DNA of 64,000 nucleotides, from NCBI RefSeq assembly GCF_010731535.1, contig NZ_AP022581.1, positions 248,001 to 312,000 of the forward strand, in the 5' to 3' direction. Under the pieces are notes generated by a model that worked only from the letters and a program-made list of their open reading frames with translations, made no database searches and was not told the DNA's origin. Origin of the DNA: Mycobacterium lacus (GTDB lineage: Bacteria > Actinomycetota > Actinomycetes > Mycobacteriales > Mycobacteriaceae). Shown piece after piece: positions 17,014 to 25,955 of the stretch. The translations under genes and the position numbers were made by a program. Positions within the stretch are counted from its first letter, which is position 1. Each line of letters begins with the position of its first letter.

Positions 17014-18248
17014 CCGTGTCCGACGCACTGGCAACTACGACGAGCGACATCCCTGAGTACCCGATGGCCAGGCGGCCCGGCTGCCCCTTCGCCCCGCCTC
17101 CGGACGTGATGGCGCTTGCCGAACGCAAGCCGCTCAGTAGGGTCCGCATCTGGGACGGCAGCACGCCCTGGCTCGTCACTGGCTACGAGCAATGCCGGGA
17201 GCTGTTCTCCGACTCCCGCGTCAGCGTCGACGATCGGCTCCCCGGCTTCCCGCACTGGAACGCGGGCATGTTGTCGACCGTGCACAGCCGTCCGCGATCC
17301 GTCTTCACCTCCGACGGCGAGGAGCACACCCGGTTCCGCCGGATGCTGTCGAAGCCGTTCACCTTTAGGCGGGTGGAAGGCCTGCGTTCGACCATCCAGC
17401 AGATCACCGACGACCACATCGATGCGATGCTGGCCGGGCCGCGGCCGGCCGACCTCGTCGAAAAACTGGCCCTGCCGGTGCCGTCGCTGGTGATCAGCCA
17501 GCTGCTCGGGGTTCCTTACGAGGACGCCGAGATGTTCCAGCGCCACGCCAACGTCGGGCTCGCGCGCTTTGCGACCGGTCAGGACACCGTCAATGGCGCC
17601 ATGAGCCTGCACAAATACTTGGCTGCGCTGGTCGAGGCCAAGATGGACACTCCCGGAGAAGACGCGGTTTCCGATCTGGCCGAACGGGTCAACGCCGGCG
17701 AGCTCAGCGTGAAGGAGGCCGCGCAGTTAGGGACCGGCCTGCTGATCGCCGGGCATGAGACCACCGCGAACATGATCGGCCTCGGTGTGCTTGTCCTGCT
17801 GGAAAATCCGGACCAGGCGGCCGTTGTCCGCGATGCCGACGACCCCAGGATTGTCGCCAATGCGGTCGAGGAACTGCTGCGCTACCTCAGCATCATCCAG
17901 AACGGCCAGCGGCGCGTCGCTCTCGAGGACATCGAGATCGCCGGGGAGCGCATCCGCGCCGGCGAAGGCATCATCATCGATCTGGCCCTGGCGAACTGGG
18001 ATGCGCTCGCCTTCGCGGAGCCGGATCGGTTGTACCTGCACCGCTCGGGGGCCGACCGCAACGTCGCCTTCGGCTACGGCCGGCATCAGTGCGTGGGCCA
18101 GCAGTTGGCCCGTGCCGAATTGCAGATCGTCTACCGCACGCTGTTGCGCCGGGTGCCCACGCTGGCGCTGGCGGTCGGAGTCAGCGACATCCCGTTCAAA
18201 CATGACCGGCTGGCCTACGGCGTCTACGAGCTGCCGGTGACCTGGTGA
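17010..18248 (+). CDS. cytochrome P450 (CYP105-like)
   Basis: A 412-residue P450. It has the I-helix oxygen motif AGHETT, the ExxR motif ELLR and the heme-ligand loop FGYGRHQCVGQQLARAEL. ARRPGCPFAPPP near the N-terminus and the Cys-loop form are like CYP105-type actinobacterial enzymes (family assignment tentative). ATG 17010 is coupled to the ferredoxin; longer upstream reading runs through the ferredoxin in another frame and is rejected. GTGA coupling to the amidohydrolase follows. Confidence 0.9.
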   Translation: MTVSDALATTTSDIPEYPMARRPGCPFAPPPDVMALAERKPLSRVRIWDGSTPWLVTGYEQCRELFSDSRVSVDDRLPGFPHWNAGMLSTVHSRPRSVFTSDGEEHTRFRRMLSKPFTFRRVEGLRSTIQQITDDHIDAMLAGPRPADLVEKLALPVPSLVISQLLGVPYEDAEMFQRHANVGLARFATGQDTVNGAMSLHKYLAALVEAKMDTPGEDAVSDLAERVNAGELSVKEAAQLGTGLLIAGHETTANMIGLGVLVLLENPDQAAVVRDADDPRIVANAVEELLRYLSIIQNGQRRVALEDIEIAGERIRAGEGIIIDLALANWDALAFAEPDRLYLHRSGADRNVAFGYGRHQCVGQQLARAELQIVYRTLLRRVPTLALAVGVSDIPFKHDRLAYGVYELPVTW

Positions 18249-19459
18249 ACACTCTCGAAACTGCCGATCCGAATGGAGGGGCAACCGTGGCTACGTCGAC
18301 CGGCACCGTCTCGCTCTACCCGCCCGAAGGCTTTGGCGCGCCGAAGGATCGCCGAGGGCATGCCGGCGGCGTCGAGCTGGGCCTGCCGGAAGGGACCGTG
18401 GTTTTCTCGGCGGACAACCACATTTCCCTGGCCGACGACATCTTCTACGAGCGCTTCCCGGACGATCTCAAGGACAAGGCGCCGCGGATCTGGTACGAGG
18501 AAGGCGCCTATCAAGTGGGGCGCAAGGGACAGTCGTTCCTGCCGGGCGATTTCAGTGCGGTGCTGATGCAGTACGACGATCTGCCCGGCGCCGCGAGCAG
18601 CAACATCGAGGCCCGGATCCAGGAGTTGCACGACGACGGCGTCGACAAAGAACTGGCCTTCCCCAACGCGATCCTGGCCCTCTTCCACTACCCGGACAAG
18701 AAGCTTCGCGAACTCGCCTTCCGCGTCTACAACGAGTACATCGCGGACCTGCAAGAGCGCTCGGGTGGGCACTTCTACGGTGCCGGGCTGATCAACTGGT
18801 GGGATCCGCAGGGCACGAGGCGAACGCTGGACGAGCTGAAGTCGCTGGGGCTCAAGACGTTTCTGATGCCGCTGAACCCGGGCAAGGACGACGACGGCAA
18901 CCCCATCGACTACGCGGGCACGGCCATGAGCGCGGTTTGGGAGGAGATCGAGGCCTCCGGTGTTCCCCTCGCGCACCATATCGGCGAGACCCCGCCGAAG
19001 AGCCCGTGCGAGTTCAACAGCGTCGTCGTCGGCATGATGATCAACATCGACGGATTCCGGGAGACGTTCTCCAAGTACATCTTTGGCGGCATCCTCGACC
19101 GGCACCCGGGGCTGCGCATCGGCTGGTTCGAGGGCGGGATCTCCTGGGTTCCGTGGGCGCTGCAGGACGCCGAGCACCTGGTGGCGTCGTATCGGCACAT
19201 GTTCAACCGACCGCTCGAGCACGACGTGCGCTACTACTGGGACAAGCACATGAGCGCGTCGTTCATGGTCGATCCGCTGGGCCTGGAGTTGATCGACCGG
19301 ATCGGGGTCGACAGGGTCATGTGGTCGTCGGACTATCCGCACAACGAAAGCACCTACGGTTATTCCGAGAGGTCGCTGGCGGCGGTGGTCGATGCGGTGG
19401 GGCCGGCGGACGCGGCGCGGATCGTCAGCGGCAACATCACGGAATTCCTTGGATTGTGA
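18245..19459 (+). CDS. amidohydrolase (PF04909, ACMSD-like TIM barrel)
   Basis: A 404-residue member of the amidohydrolase_2 family, which includes metal-dependent hydrolases and non-oxidative decarboxylases such as ACMSD. FSADNHISL replaces the usual DxHxH near residue 58 by DNH; later landmarks are AHHIGE and WSSDYPHNES, the metal Asp with the typical DYPH. This protein is one of four such genes in the window. It overlaps the P450 before it and the M24 gene after it by 4 nt each. Confidence 0.87.
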   Translation: MNTLETADPNGGATVATSTGTVSLYPPEGFGAPKDRRGHAGGVELGLPEGTVVFSADNHISLADDIFYERFPDDLKDKAPRIWYEEGAYQVGRKGQSFLPGDFSAVLMQYDDLPGAASSNIEARIQELHDDGVDKELAFPNAILALFHYPDKKLRELAFRVYNEYIADLQERSGGHFYGAGLINWWDPQGTRRTLDELKSLGLKTFLMPLNPGKDDDGNPIDYAGTAMSAVWEEIEASGVPLAHHIGETPPKSPCEFNSVVVGMMINIDGFRETFSKYIFGGILDRHPGLRIGWFEGGISWVPWALQDAEHLVASYRHMFNRPLEHDVRYYWDKHMSASFMVDPLGLELIDRIGVDRVMWSSDYPHNESTYGYSERSLAAVVDAVGPADAARIVSGNITEFLGL

Positions 19460-20667
19460 CAACGTTGGTGATTCCCCAAACGCCTGACCTGGCGCGCATG
19501 CGCCGCGAGACCGGCACCCGGCTGCGTGCGGCGATGGCCGGACAAGGCGTCGACGCGATGATCCTGCTGGGCAACAACGCCGTGGTCTACGCGACCGGCA
19601 CCAGTTGGCCGCTGGGCGACGCCGGGCTGTCCTACGTCGAGCGGCCGGTGGCCGTGGTGCTCGCCGATGACGAATGGCCACATCTGTTTCGGCCGTTTCG
19701 GGAGGGCGCCTCGCTGGAGTCGGAGCTGCCGGCCGACCACCTGCACGGCCCGGTCTATCTCGAATTCGACGAAGGGGTACAGGATTTCGCGCGCCTGCTG
19801 GCAGACCTTCTCCCGGCAGGGGCAGTGGTCGCGGTCGACGAGTGCACCGGCGCCATGTCGCGCGCTAAGCGGCTGCTGTTCCCCGGCGCTCCTCCCGCCG
19901 ACGCGGCCGCCATTGTCGGCGCGGCGAAGGTGATCAAGACCGCCGACGAATTGGCCTGCCTGCGCACGGCCATCCGGATCACCGACGAGGCGATGGTCGA
20001 AGTCCACAAGGCGCTGGCCCCCGGTATCCGGCAGATCGACCTGTCGGCGCGCTTCGTGCGCCGGGCCTTCGAATTGGGGGCCACCGCTGCCATGTTGGAG
20101 CCGATCTGGCAGGTGATGCCGCCGAGCCGGGCCGAGGGCGTGTGGACAACCCACGGGGACCTGGCCCTGCCGCTGCTGACCACCGAGCGCGAACTCGCCG
20201 AAGGCGACGTGCTGTGGACCGACGTGAGCATCACCTACCGCGGGTACTGCTCGGACTTCGGGCGGACCTGGATCGTCGGCCGCGATCCGGCGCCGCGCCA
20301 GCAGGCCCAGTTCGACCGGTGGCAGGGGATCATGACCGCGGTGCTGGACGTGACCCGGGCCGGGGCCACCGCCGCCGACTTGGGCCGGGCCGCAATCGCG
20401 GCCAACGGCGGCAGCCGGCCCTGGCTGCCCCACTTCTACCTGGGCCACGGCATCGGGGTAAACGCCGCCGAAATGCCGATGATCGGAACCGATCTCGGCG
20501 ACGAGTTCGACGAGCAATTCGTCCTGCGACCGGGGATGGTGTTGGTCCTCGAGCCGGTGGTGTGGGAAGACGGCACCGGCGGCTACCGCAGCGAGGAGGT
20601 CTTTGTGATCACCGAGGAAGGCTGGACGCGATTGACCGACTACCCATATGACCCCTATGGCAACTGA
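19456..20667 (+). CDS. M24-family metallopeptidase/creatinase-like hydrolase (complete metal site)
   Basis: A 403-residue pita-bread-fold protein starting at GTG 19456, coupled to the amidohydrolase stop. All five dinuclear-metal ligands are present: Asp256 and Asp267 in WTDVSITYRGYCSDFGRTW, His331 in YLGHGIGV, Glu366 in LVLEP and Glu380 in YRSEE. Members include Xaa-Pro dipeptidases, creatinase and DMSP lyases, so the substrate may not be a peptide. The next gene is a second M24 protein lacking these ligands; the two overlap by 20 nt. Confidence 0.87.
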   Translation: MTTLVIPQTPDLARMRRETGTRLRAAMAGQGVDAMILLGNNAVVYATGTSWPLGDAGLSYVERPVAVVLADDEWPHLFRPFREGASLESELPADHLHGPVYLEFDEGVQDFARLLADLLPAGAVVAVDECTGAMSRAKRLLFPGAPPADAAAIVGAAKVIKTADELACLRTAIRITDEAMVEVHKALAPGIRQIDLSARFVRRAFELGATAAMLEPIWQVMPPSRAEGVWTTHGDLALPLLTTERELAEGDVLWTDVSITYRGYCSDFGRTWIVGRDPAPRQQAQFDRWQGIMTAVLDVTRAGATAADLGRAAIAANGGSRPWLPHFYLGHGIGVNAAEMPMIGTDLGDEFDEQFVLRPGMVLVLEPVVWEDGTGGYRSEEVFVITEEGWTRLTDYPYDPYGN

Positions 20668-21784
20668 GGTCCTGCCCGACGATCGCGCTCTGCGATTGGG
20701 GCGCCGGCAACGGGCGCTGCGGCAGATGGCGGCGCACGACCTTGACGTCCTGGTCCTGGGTCGCCAGGCCAACGTCCGTTATGTCTCCGGCACTCCGCAG
20801 CTGTGGATCGCCGGGACCCGGCCGTTCGGGCCGGCCTGTGTGCTGGTCCGCGCGACCGGCGTCGTTCACTTGCTGAGCACTTGGGACGAAGGCGTTCCCG
20901 ACGATATCCCGCACGAGAACCTGTACGGAATCTCGTGGAATCCGGCGAACACCATCTCGGTGCTGCAACGTATCGAGGGTGCGGCCACCGCCAAGCGGGT
21001 CGGAACCGACGCGCTGTCACCGGTTTTCGCCGACCTAATGCCCAAGGCGTTTCCCAATGCCGAGTTGGTCGACGGGGAGCTGGCCATGCGGGCCGCCCGG
21101 CGCATCAAGACGGATGAGGAGGTGGTCGCGTTGCGGGAAGCGATCGCAGTGGCCGAATCGGGCTTGGCCGCCGCGGTTTCCGAGCTGCGGCCCGGCGTCA
21201 GCGAACAGACGCTGGCCGGTGTCTTGCTGGAGGCCTTGGCGGCCGGCGGGGTGAGCACCCCGTCGAATCAGGATGTTGCGTGGGTGACGTCGCGCGATCA
21301 TCCGTGGCGGCGGGTCAACGGGGATGGCCGGGTGCGGGCCGGTGATTTGGTGGCCCTTTCCGCCGGGGTGCTCGCCGGCGGCTACATCGGTGAGGTGGGC
21401 CGGACCTGGCCCGCGGATCTCGCCAGTGGCGCCATTGGTGCCATGAGCCTCTATGGGCGCTGGGACAGCTTGTGGGACAGGCTGATAGCCGCATGCCGAC
21501 CCGGCGCCCAGGCCGCCGAGTTGCTGGCCGCGTACCGGCACGCGGGGGAGCCGGCGCCGCCGATGCCGGTGGCCCGCGGTCTGGGCATGGGCTTCGACCC
21601 GCCCGTCGTCTCGCAGCACCTGCCCGCGACCGTGGGCGAAGAGCGATTGGAGCCGGGCATGGTTCTGGCCGTGACGGGTTACGTATGGGAATCGGGAATC
21701 GGGGCGGTGTTTGGACGCGAGGCGGTCCTGATCACCGACGGCGGTTCCGAGGTGCTGACGTCCAGCCCGTTCTGGTGCGCATAG
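20648..21784 (+). CDS. M24-family protein without metal ligands
   Basis: A 378-residue paralogue of the preceding gene. It keeps the fold signature (ANVRYVSGTPQLW, MRAARRIKTDEEVVALREAI, ELRPGVSEQ) but the ligand positions differ: DLVALSAGVL has no first Asp, GEVGRTW has Glu for the second Asp, GMGFD has Met for His, and LAVTGYVWE and GREAVLI lack the usual glutamates. It probably binds metal poorly or not at all and may use a creatinase-like metal-free mechanism or serve as a partner of the active M24 protein. ATG 20657 is an alternative start. Confidence 0.8.
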   Translation: MTPMATEVLPDDRALRLGRRQRALRQMAAHDLDVLVLGRQANVRYVSGTPQLWIAGTRPFGPACVLVRATGVVHLLSTWDEGVPDDIPHENLYGISWNPANTISVLQRIEGAATAKRVGTDALSPVFADLMPKAFPNAELVDGELAMRAARRIKTDEEVVALREAIAVAESGLAAAVSELRPGVSEQTLAGVLLEALAAGGVSTPSNQDVAWVTSRDHPWRRVNGDGRVRAGDLVALSAGVLAGGYIGEVGRTWPADLASGAIGAMSLYGRWDSLWDRLIAACRPGAQAAELLAAYRHAGEPAPPMPVARGLGMGFDPPVVSQHLPATVGEERLEPGMVLAVTGYVWESGIGAVFGREAVLITDGGSEVLTSSPFWCA

Positions 21785-21786
21785 CG

Positions 21787-22767
21787 ATGGCCGCCAAATC
21801 GGACCCTCCGGCGACGAAGATCGTCCGGTACCACAAGGACACCAAGACCCGCATAGCGACCATCACGTTCGACCGGCCGGGCCATCTCAACGCGCCGACG
21901 ACCGCCGCCCGGCTGCGTTACGCCGACCTGTTGCACCGCGCCAGCATCGACGACGAGGTCAAGGTGCTGGTCGTCCGCGGGGCCGGTGACGACCTGGGTT
22001 CGGGTGCGGATCTCGAGGAATTCATGCGGGCGCAGGATTCGGCGGATCAAGGCGCGCTGCTCGCCGAGTTCCGTGTCGGCGCCGACGAAGTCAGATATCC
22101 CCCCGAGGGCTCGTTCCGTCATGGCGGCACCGTCAGCCAGTGGTATGCCAACCCGAACTCCGGGATCCGCGGTCTGCAGGATTTCAAGAAGATCAGCATC
22201 GTCGAGGTCAAGGGTTACTGCTACGGTTGGCATTTCTACCAGGCGGCCGACGCGGACTTGGTGATCGCCAGCGACGACGCGCTGTTCGGCCACCCGTCAT
22301 TCCGCTACTACGGGTGGGGGCCGCGAATGTGGTGGTGGGCACAGACCATGGGCATCCGCAAGTTTCAGGAAATGGTGTTCACCGGGCGTGCCTTCACCGC
22401 CGCGGAGATGTACGACTGCAACTTCCTCAACAGCGTGGTTCCCCGCGACCAACTCGAAGCGGAGGTGCAGAAGTATGCGCTGGCCTGCGCGCGCAATCGC
22501 CCCACCGACACGGTGTTCATGCAGAAGGTCTTCTTCGAAATCTTCAAGCAGTTCCAGGGCGAGTACATGGGCAGCGTGCTCAGCGGTTTCTTTGAGTCGA
22601 TGGGGGCCACCATCCGGCCGGATAGCAACGACCTCATGCTCGACGGCGCCATCGAGCAGGGTCTGGGCGACGCGGTCAAGGACAACGACGACAAGTTCCC
22701 GCCGGAATGGCGGCTGAGCAAGAGCGGGCGCGGCGACAAGAAGGCCAACCGGAAGCGACAGCGCTAG
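21787..22767 (+). CDS. enoyl-CoA hydratase/isomerase (crotonase) family protein
   Basis: A 326-residue crotonase-fold protein. TFDRPGHLNAPT is the family N-terminal segment, GAGDDLGSGADLEEF is the first oxyanion-hole strand, and VEVKGYCYGWHFYQAADADL the second. ASDDALFGHPSF follows as usual. The typical catalytic Glu pair is not obvious, so it may be a hydratase, isomerase or C-C hydrolase. ATG 21787 follows the M24-like stop by 2 nt; the last base of its TAG is the first base of the next GTG. Confidence 0.85.
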   Translation: MAAKSDPPATKIVRYHKDTKTRIATITFDRPGHLNAPTTAARLRYADLLHRASIDDEVKVLVVRGAGDDLGSGADLEEFMRAQDSADQGALLAEFRVGADEVRYPPEGSFRHGGTVSQWYANPNSGIRGLQDFKKISIVEVKGYCYGWHFYQAADADLVIASDDALFGHPSFRYYGWGPRMWWWAQTMGIRKFQEMVFTGRAFTAAEMYDCNFLNSVVPRDQLEAEVQKYALACARNRPTDTVFMQKVFFEIFKQFQGEYMGSVLSGFFESMGATIRPDSNDLMLDGAIEQGLGDAVKDNDDKFPPEWRLSKSGRGDKKANRKRQR

Positions 22768-25166
22768 TGGACCCGCCACTGGCCGGCCTTACGGTGGTCG
22801 ACCTGTCCACCGGTATAGCGGGCGCCTATTGCACCAAGTTGCTGGCCGACGGGGGTGCCGACGTTATCAAAGTCGAACCGCCGGAAGGTGATCCGCTGCG
22901 CCGGTGGTCGGCCTCGGGTGCCACCATCGAACCCGGCAGCGACGGCGCGTTGTTCGGCTTTCTCGCGGGTGGCAAGCACAGCGTCGTCGTCGACCCCGCG
23001 GTCGACGACGACATCGAATTGGCCAACGGTTTGCTGGCGGCCGCGGACGCGGTGGTGTGGTCCGCCGGTTCGAAAGCCGCTGAGCACCCGAGCTTTACAC
23101 CCGCGGCGCTCCTTCGTTCCCATCCTCACCTCATCGTCACCTCGATCACCCCCTTCGGGCTGGAGGGTCCCTGGCGCGACCGCGCCGCGACCGAGTTCAC
23201 GCTGCAGGCATGGTCGGGCGGAATCGTCGGGCTCGGACGTGGTGAGCCGGACCGGGCGCCGGTGTTCGTCGGCGGGCAGGTCGGAGAGTATCTGGCCGGA
23301 GCCTACGCGAGCGTCGCCACCCTGGCGTCGCGCTGTCGGCGGCGCAGCGCAGGCGAACTGGTCGATCTGTCCATGTTGGAAGTCCAGATCCTTTGTCTGA
23401 CTTATTATCCCGTGACCTACTTCGACATGCTCGGGCGGCCGTGGCGGGACGGCCGGCGTCTCACCGTCCCGGGTGTGGCGCGCGCCAGCGACGGGCTTGT
23501 GGACCTCGGCTGCGGGACCGCACAACAGTGGTTCGACCTGTGCGCGATGGTGGGCCACCCGGAGTGGATCGACGAGGAATCGCCGCTGTCGATCACCGAG
23601 CAGGCCAGCGTCCACGCTGACGAGATCTATGCGTGGGTCGCGCGCCACTCGGTCGATGAGATCCGGGAAGTCGCGACGGCATTTCGCATCCCCAACGCTC
23701 CGGTTGCCAACGGCGCCAACATCGCGTCGCTGGATCACTTCCGGGAACGCGGTTCGTTCGTGTGCAATCCGCGCGACGGATTCCAGCAGCCGGCCCATCC
23801 CTACCGACTGCGCCCCGCACGGCTGCGGCGGCCGGGGCCGGCGCCACGGCTGGGCGAGCACACCGCGCGTTACCGCGCTTTCGGTGGGGCTCCCCGGCCG
23901 GCGGTGCTGCTGGCCGATCCGGCAAAACCGCTGCCGCTCAGTGGGCTGCGGGTGCTGGACATGACGACGTTCTGGGCGGGCCCGGGGTGCACCCACTTTT
24001 TGGCTTTGCTCGGAGCCGAGGTCATCCACGTGGAAGCCACCCGCCGTCCGGACGGTACCCGGCTGATCGCGGGCATCCCGATCACCGAAGACCGGTGGTG
24101 GGAGAAGTCGCCGATCTTCGCGGCGCTGAACACCAACAAGAAGGGCCTGACGCTGGACCTGCAAAGCCCACTCGGGCGGGCGTTGCTGCGCCGGCTCGTC
24201 GCCACGTGCGACGTCGTCGCGGAGAACTTCACACCGCGGGTGCTCGACCAGATCGGCCTGGATTTCGCGGCGGTGCAGGCGATTCGGCCCGACACGGTCA
24301 TGCTGCGCATGCCCGGGTTCGGACTGGACGGGCCGTGGCGTGACCACCCGGCATTCGCCTACGTCATCGAGGCCGCGTCGGGCGTGACCTGGCTGACCGG
24401 CTATCCCGATCGCCTTCCCTACGAACCGTATTCGGTCGGTGACGCGTGCGCGGGCGTGCATGCGCTCAACGCCCTGTTGCTGGCGCTGGAGCACCGCCGC
24501 CGCACCGGCGAGGGCGTGCTGGTGGAGGCGGCGATGGTGGATGCGGCGCTCAACGTCGCCGCCGAGCAGAGCGTCGAGCACTCGGCATACGGCACGTTGC
24601 TGCAACGTGCCGGCAACCGCGGACCAACCGCGGCGCCGCAAAATCTCTACCGCACCGCTGATATCGACGAATTCGGTCGCCTCGACAGCTGGGTCGCCGT
24701 CGCGGTGGCATCCGACGAGCAGTGGCGGCGGTTGTGCGAGGCGCTCGGATCGCCCTCCTGGGCAACGGATCCGAAGCTTGCCGCCGCGGCGGGCCGGCGA
24801 CAGCACGAGGACCTGATCGACGGGCAGTTGGCCGCATGGTGCCGGCGGCGCAGCGGCGACGACATCGTCGCCACCCTCTGGGATGCCGGTGTGCCGGTGG
24901 CCAAGGTGATGCAGCCGCATCGGCAGGTGGAGCTGGATCAGCTGGCGTCTCGGGGCTTCTTCGAGGTTGTCGATCATCCGGTGACCGGCCCGGCTAGGCT
25001 GAGCACCCTGCCGATGAGGTTGTCCGGCGGGCCCCGCCGGTTCCACACCCAGCCCGCACCGCTGCTGGGGCAACACAATTACGAGGTGCTGGCCGAGCTG
25101 GGCTTGACCGATTCGCAGATCGCCGAGCTGGAAGCCGACGGCGTCATCGGCCGCACGCAGGCGTGA
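22767..25166 (+). CDS. fused double CaiB/BaiF (family III) CoA-transferase
   Basis: A 799-residue protein with two complete family III CoA-transferase units in tandem. Unit 1 begins LAGLTVVDLSTGIAGAYCTK and runs to about residue 370; unit 2 begins LSGLRVLDMTTFWAGPGCTH at about 392 and ends with LGQHNYEVLAELG. Family III enzymes move CoA from one acid to another without ping-pong chemistry and normally act as interlocked homodimers, so the fusion would make a pseudo-dimer in one chain. It is the last gene of the P450 operon and should activate its acid product for the crotonase. A strong hairpin follows. Confidence 0.87.
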   Translation: MDPPLAGLTVVDLSTGIAGAYCTKLLADGGADVIKVEPPEGDPLRRWSASGATIEPGSDGALFGFLAGGKHSVVVDPAVDDDIELANGLLAAADAVVWSAGSKAAEHPSFTPAALLRSHPHLIVTSITPFGLEGPWRDRAATEFTLQAWSGGIVGLGRGEPDRAPVFVGGQVGEYLAGAYASVATLASRCRRRSAGELVDLSMLEVQILCLTYYPVTYFDMLGRPWRDGRRLTVPGVARASDGLVDLGCGTAQQWFDLCAMVGHPEWIDEESPLSITEQASVHADEIYAWVARHSVDEIREVATAFRIPNAPVANGANIASLDHFRERGSFVCNPRDGFQQPAHPYRLRPARLRRPGPAPRLGEHTARYRAFGGAPRPAVLLADPAKPLPLSGLRVLDMTTFWAGPGCTHFLALLGAEVIHVEATRRPDGTRLIAGIPITEDRWWEKSPIFAALNTNKKGLTLDLQSPLGRALLRRLVATCDVVAENFTPRVLDQIGLDFAAVQAIRPDTVMLRMPGFGLDGPWRDHPAFAYVIEAASGVTWLTGYPDRLPYEPYSVGDACAGVHALNALLLALEHRRRTGEGVLVEAAMVDAALNVAAEQSVEHSAYGTLLQRAGNRGPTAAPQNLYRTADIDEFGRLDSWVAVAVASDEQWRRLCEALGSPSWATDPKLAAAAGRRQHEDLIDGQLAAWCRRRSGDDIVATLWDAGVPVAKVMQPHRQVELDQLASRGFFEVVDHPVTGPARLSTLPMRLSGGPRRFHTQPAPLLGQHNYEVLAELGLTDSQIAELEADGVIGRTQA

Positions 25167-25173
25167 CTTTGGC

Positions 25174-25235
25174 CGCGAGCAGACGCAGAATCGCACGCGC
25201 GCGGCTCGCGCCGTGCGATTCTGCGTCTGCTCGCG
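25174..25235. terminator. 24-bp perfect hairpin, dispersed repeat, likely terminator
   Basis: Left arm 25174-25197 and right arm 25212-25235 are exact complements around a 14-nt loop; the core is GAGCAGACGCAGAATCGCA. It starts 7 nt past the CoA-transferase stop. A diverged copy lies at 39371-39432. No U-tract follows, which is common for mycobacterial terminators. Similar core sequence recurs between mycobacterial genes (from memory). Confidence 0.7.
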
Positions 25236-25239
25236 GGAG

Positions 25240-25471
25240 GTAAACCTGGCGATAGTGACTGACGTCCGCGACAGCACCCAGGTCGATGCCGCATTGCGGC
25301 TCGGACGCGCTGTACCGCGCCGACCTGCGCCATATCCTGCTGTGCGCCCAGCGCGTCGTGCGGGCCAGCTACCGCACCGGGCAGACGATCCACGTCGACG
25401 GCGGAACCCACGGCGCCGGCGGTTGGTATCAGGACCCGCGGACGGGGGAATACCGGCTGGGGCCGAGCTAG
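25240..25471 (+). pseudogene. SDR-family dehydrogenase remnant
   Basis: Two short pieces in different frames. IVTDVRDSTQVDAALR (frame from about 25243) looks like the middle of an SDR; the second piece (25286-25471), ending GQTIHVDGGTHGAGGWYQ and RLGPS, is a typical SDR C-terminus. The Rossmann part, catalytic YxxxK and start are missing. This is a relic left after deletion. Confidence 0.6.
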
Positions 25472-25494
25472 CAAGCGAGGCGGACCGTGCCCGC

Positions 25495-25525
25495 TTGACT
25501 CGGTAGTTGGGTACAGGCTTCATGC
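25495..25525 (+). promoter_or_regulatory. mer-type promoter/operator with long spacer
   Basis: TTGACT (-35, 25495-25500) is followed by CGGTAGTTGGGTACAG, which lines up with the Tn21 mer operator (TTGACTC, then GTAC-N4-GTAC) at nearly every dyad base. A 19-nt spacer leads to a weak -10 near 25520 (TCATGC). Long spacers that MerR untwists are typical of this family. merR begins at 25533. Confidence 0.65.
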
Positions 25526-25532
25526 TGGTGGG

Positions 25533-25955
25533 GTGAGAACCAGTGAGGTCGCCGCGCAGGCGCAGGTCAACACCCAAACGTTGCGGTATTACGAGCGCCG
25601 CGGCCTGCTGCCCGAACCGCAGCGGACCGGCTCGGGTTATCGCGCCTATACCGCCGAGGCGGTCCGGGTGGTTCGTTTCGTCAAGCGCGCCCAGCAACTG
25701 GGATTCACGCTCAACGACATCGAGGAGCTACTGCACTTGGCCGAGGGTGGTCCGGCGTCCTGTCAGGAAGCCAAGGTCATGGCGATGGCCCGCATCGCGG
25801 ACCTGCAGCAGCGTATCGCCCAGCTGGCCGGCATGCGTGATGCACTAACGCGGCTGGTCGACACCTGTGATCAGCCTCGCGGCGAGCGTGACTGCCCGAT
25901 CCTACGCGAGATCGAAATCGCCGCCACCGCAGCCTCATCCGGGGCCACAGCGTGA
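25533..25955 (+). CDS. merR: MerR-type mercury-responsive regulator
   Basis: A 140-residue MerR-family protein: winged HTH at residues 1-70 (TLRYYERRGLLPEPQRTGSG), dimer helix at about 80-110, and three metal cysteines Cys77, Cys112 and Cys121. Their spacing of 35 and 9 is the same as Cys82, Cys117 and Cys126 of Tn-borne MerR, which bind Hg(II). The start is GTG 25533, just after a mer-like promoter. GTGA coupling to a thioredoxin-like gene and merB follows. Confidence 0.87.
   Translation: MRTSEVAAQAQVNTQTLRYYERRGLLPEPQRTGSGYRAYTAEAVRVVRFVKRAQQLGFTLNDIEELLHLAEGGPASCQEAKVMAMARIADLQQRIAQLAGMRDALTRLVDTCDQPRGERDCPILREIEIAATAASSGATA

Noticed and set aside
18799..19455. Upstream part of the open frame of the first M24 gene
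   Set aside because: It overlaps the amidohydrolase in another frame and is Gly/Arg-rich; the GTGA overlap at 19456 gives a natural start.
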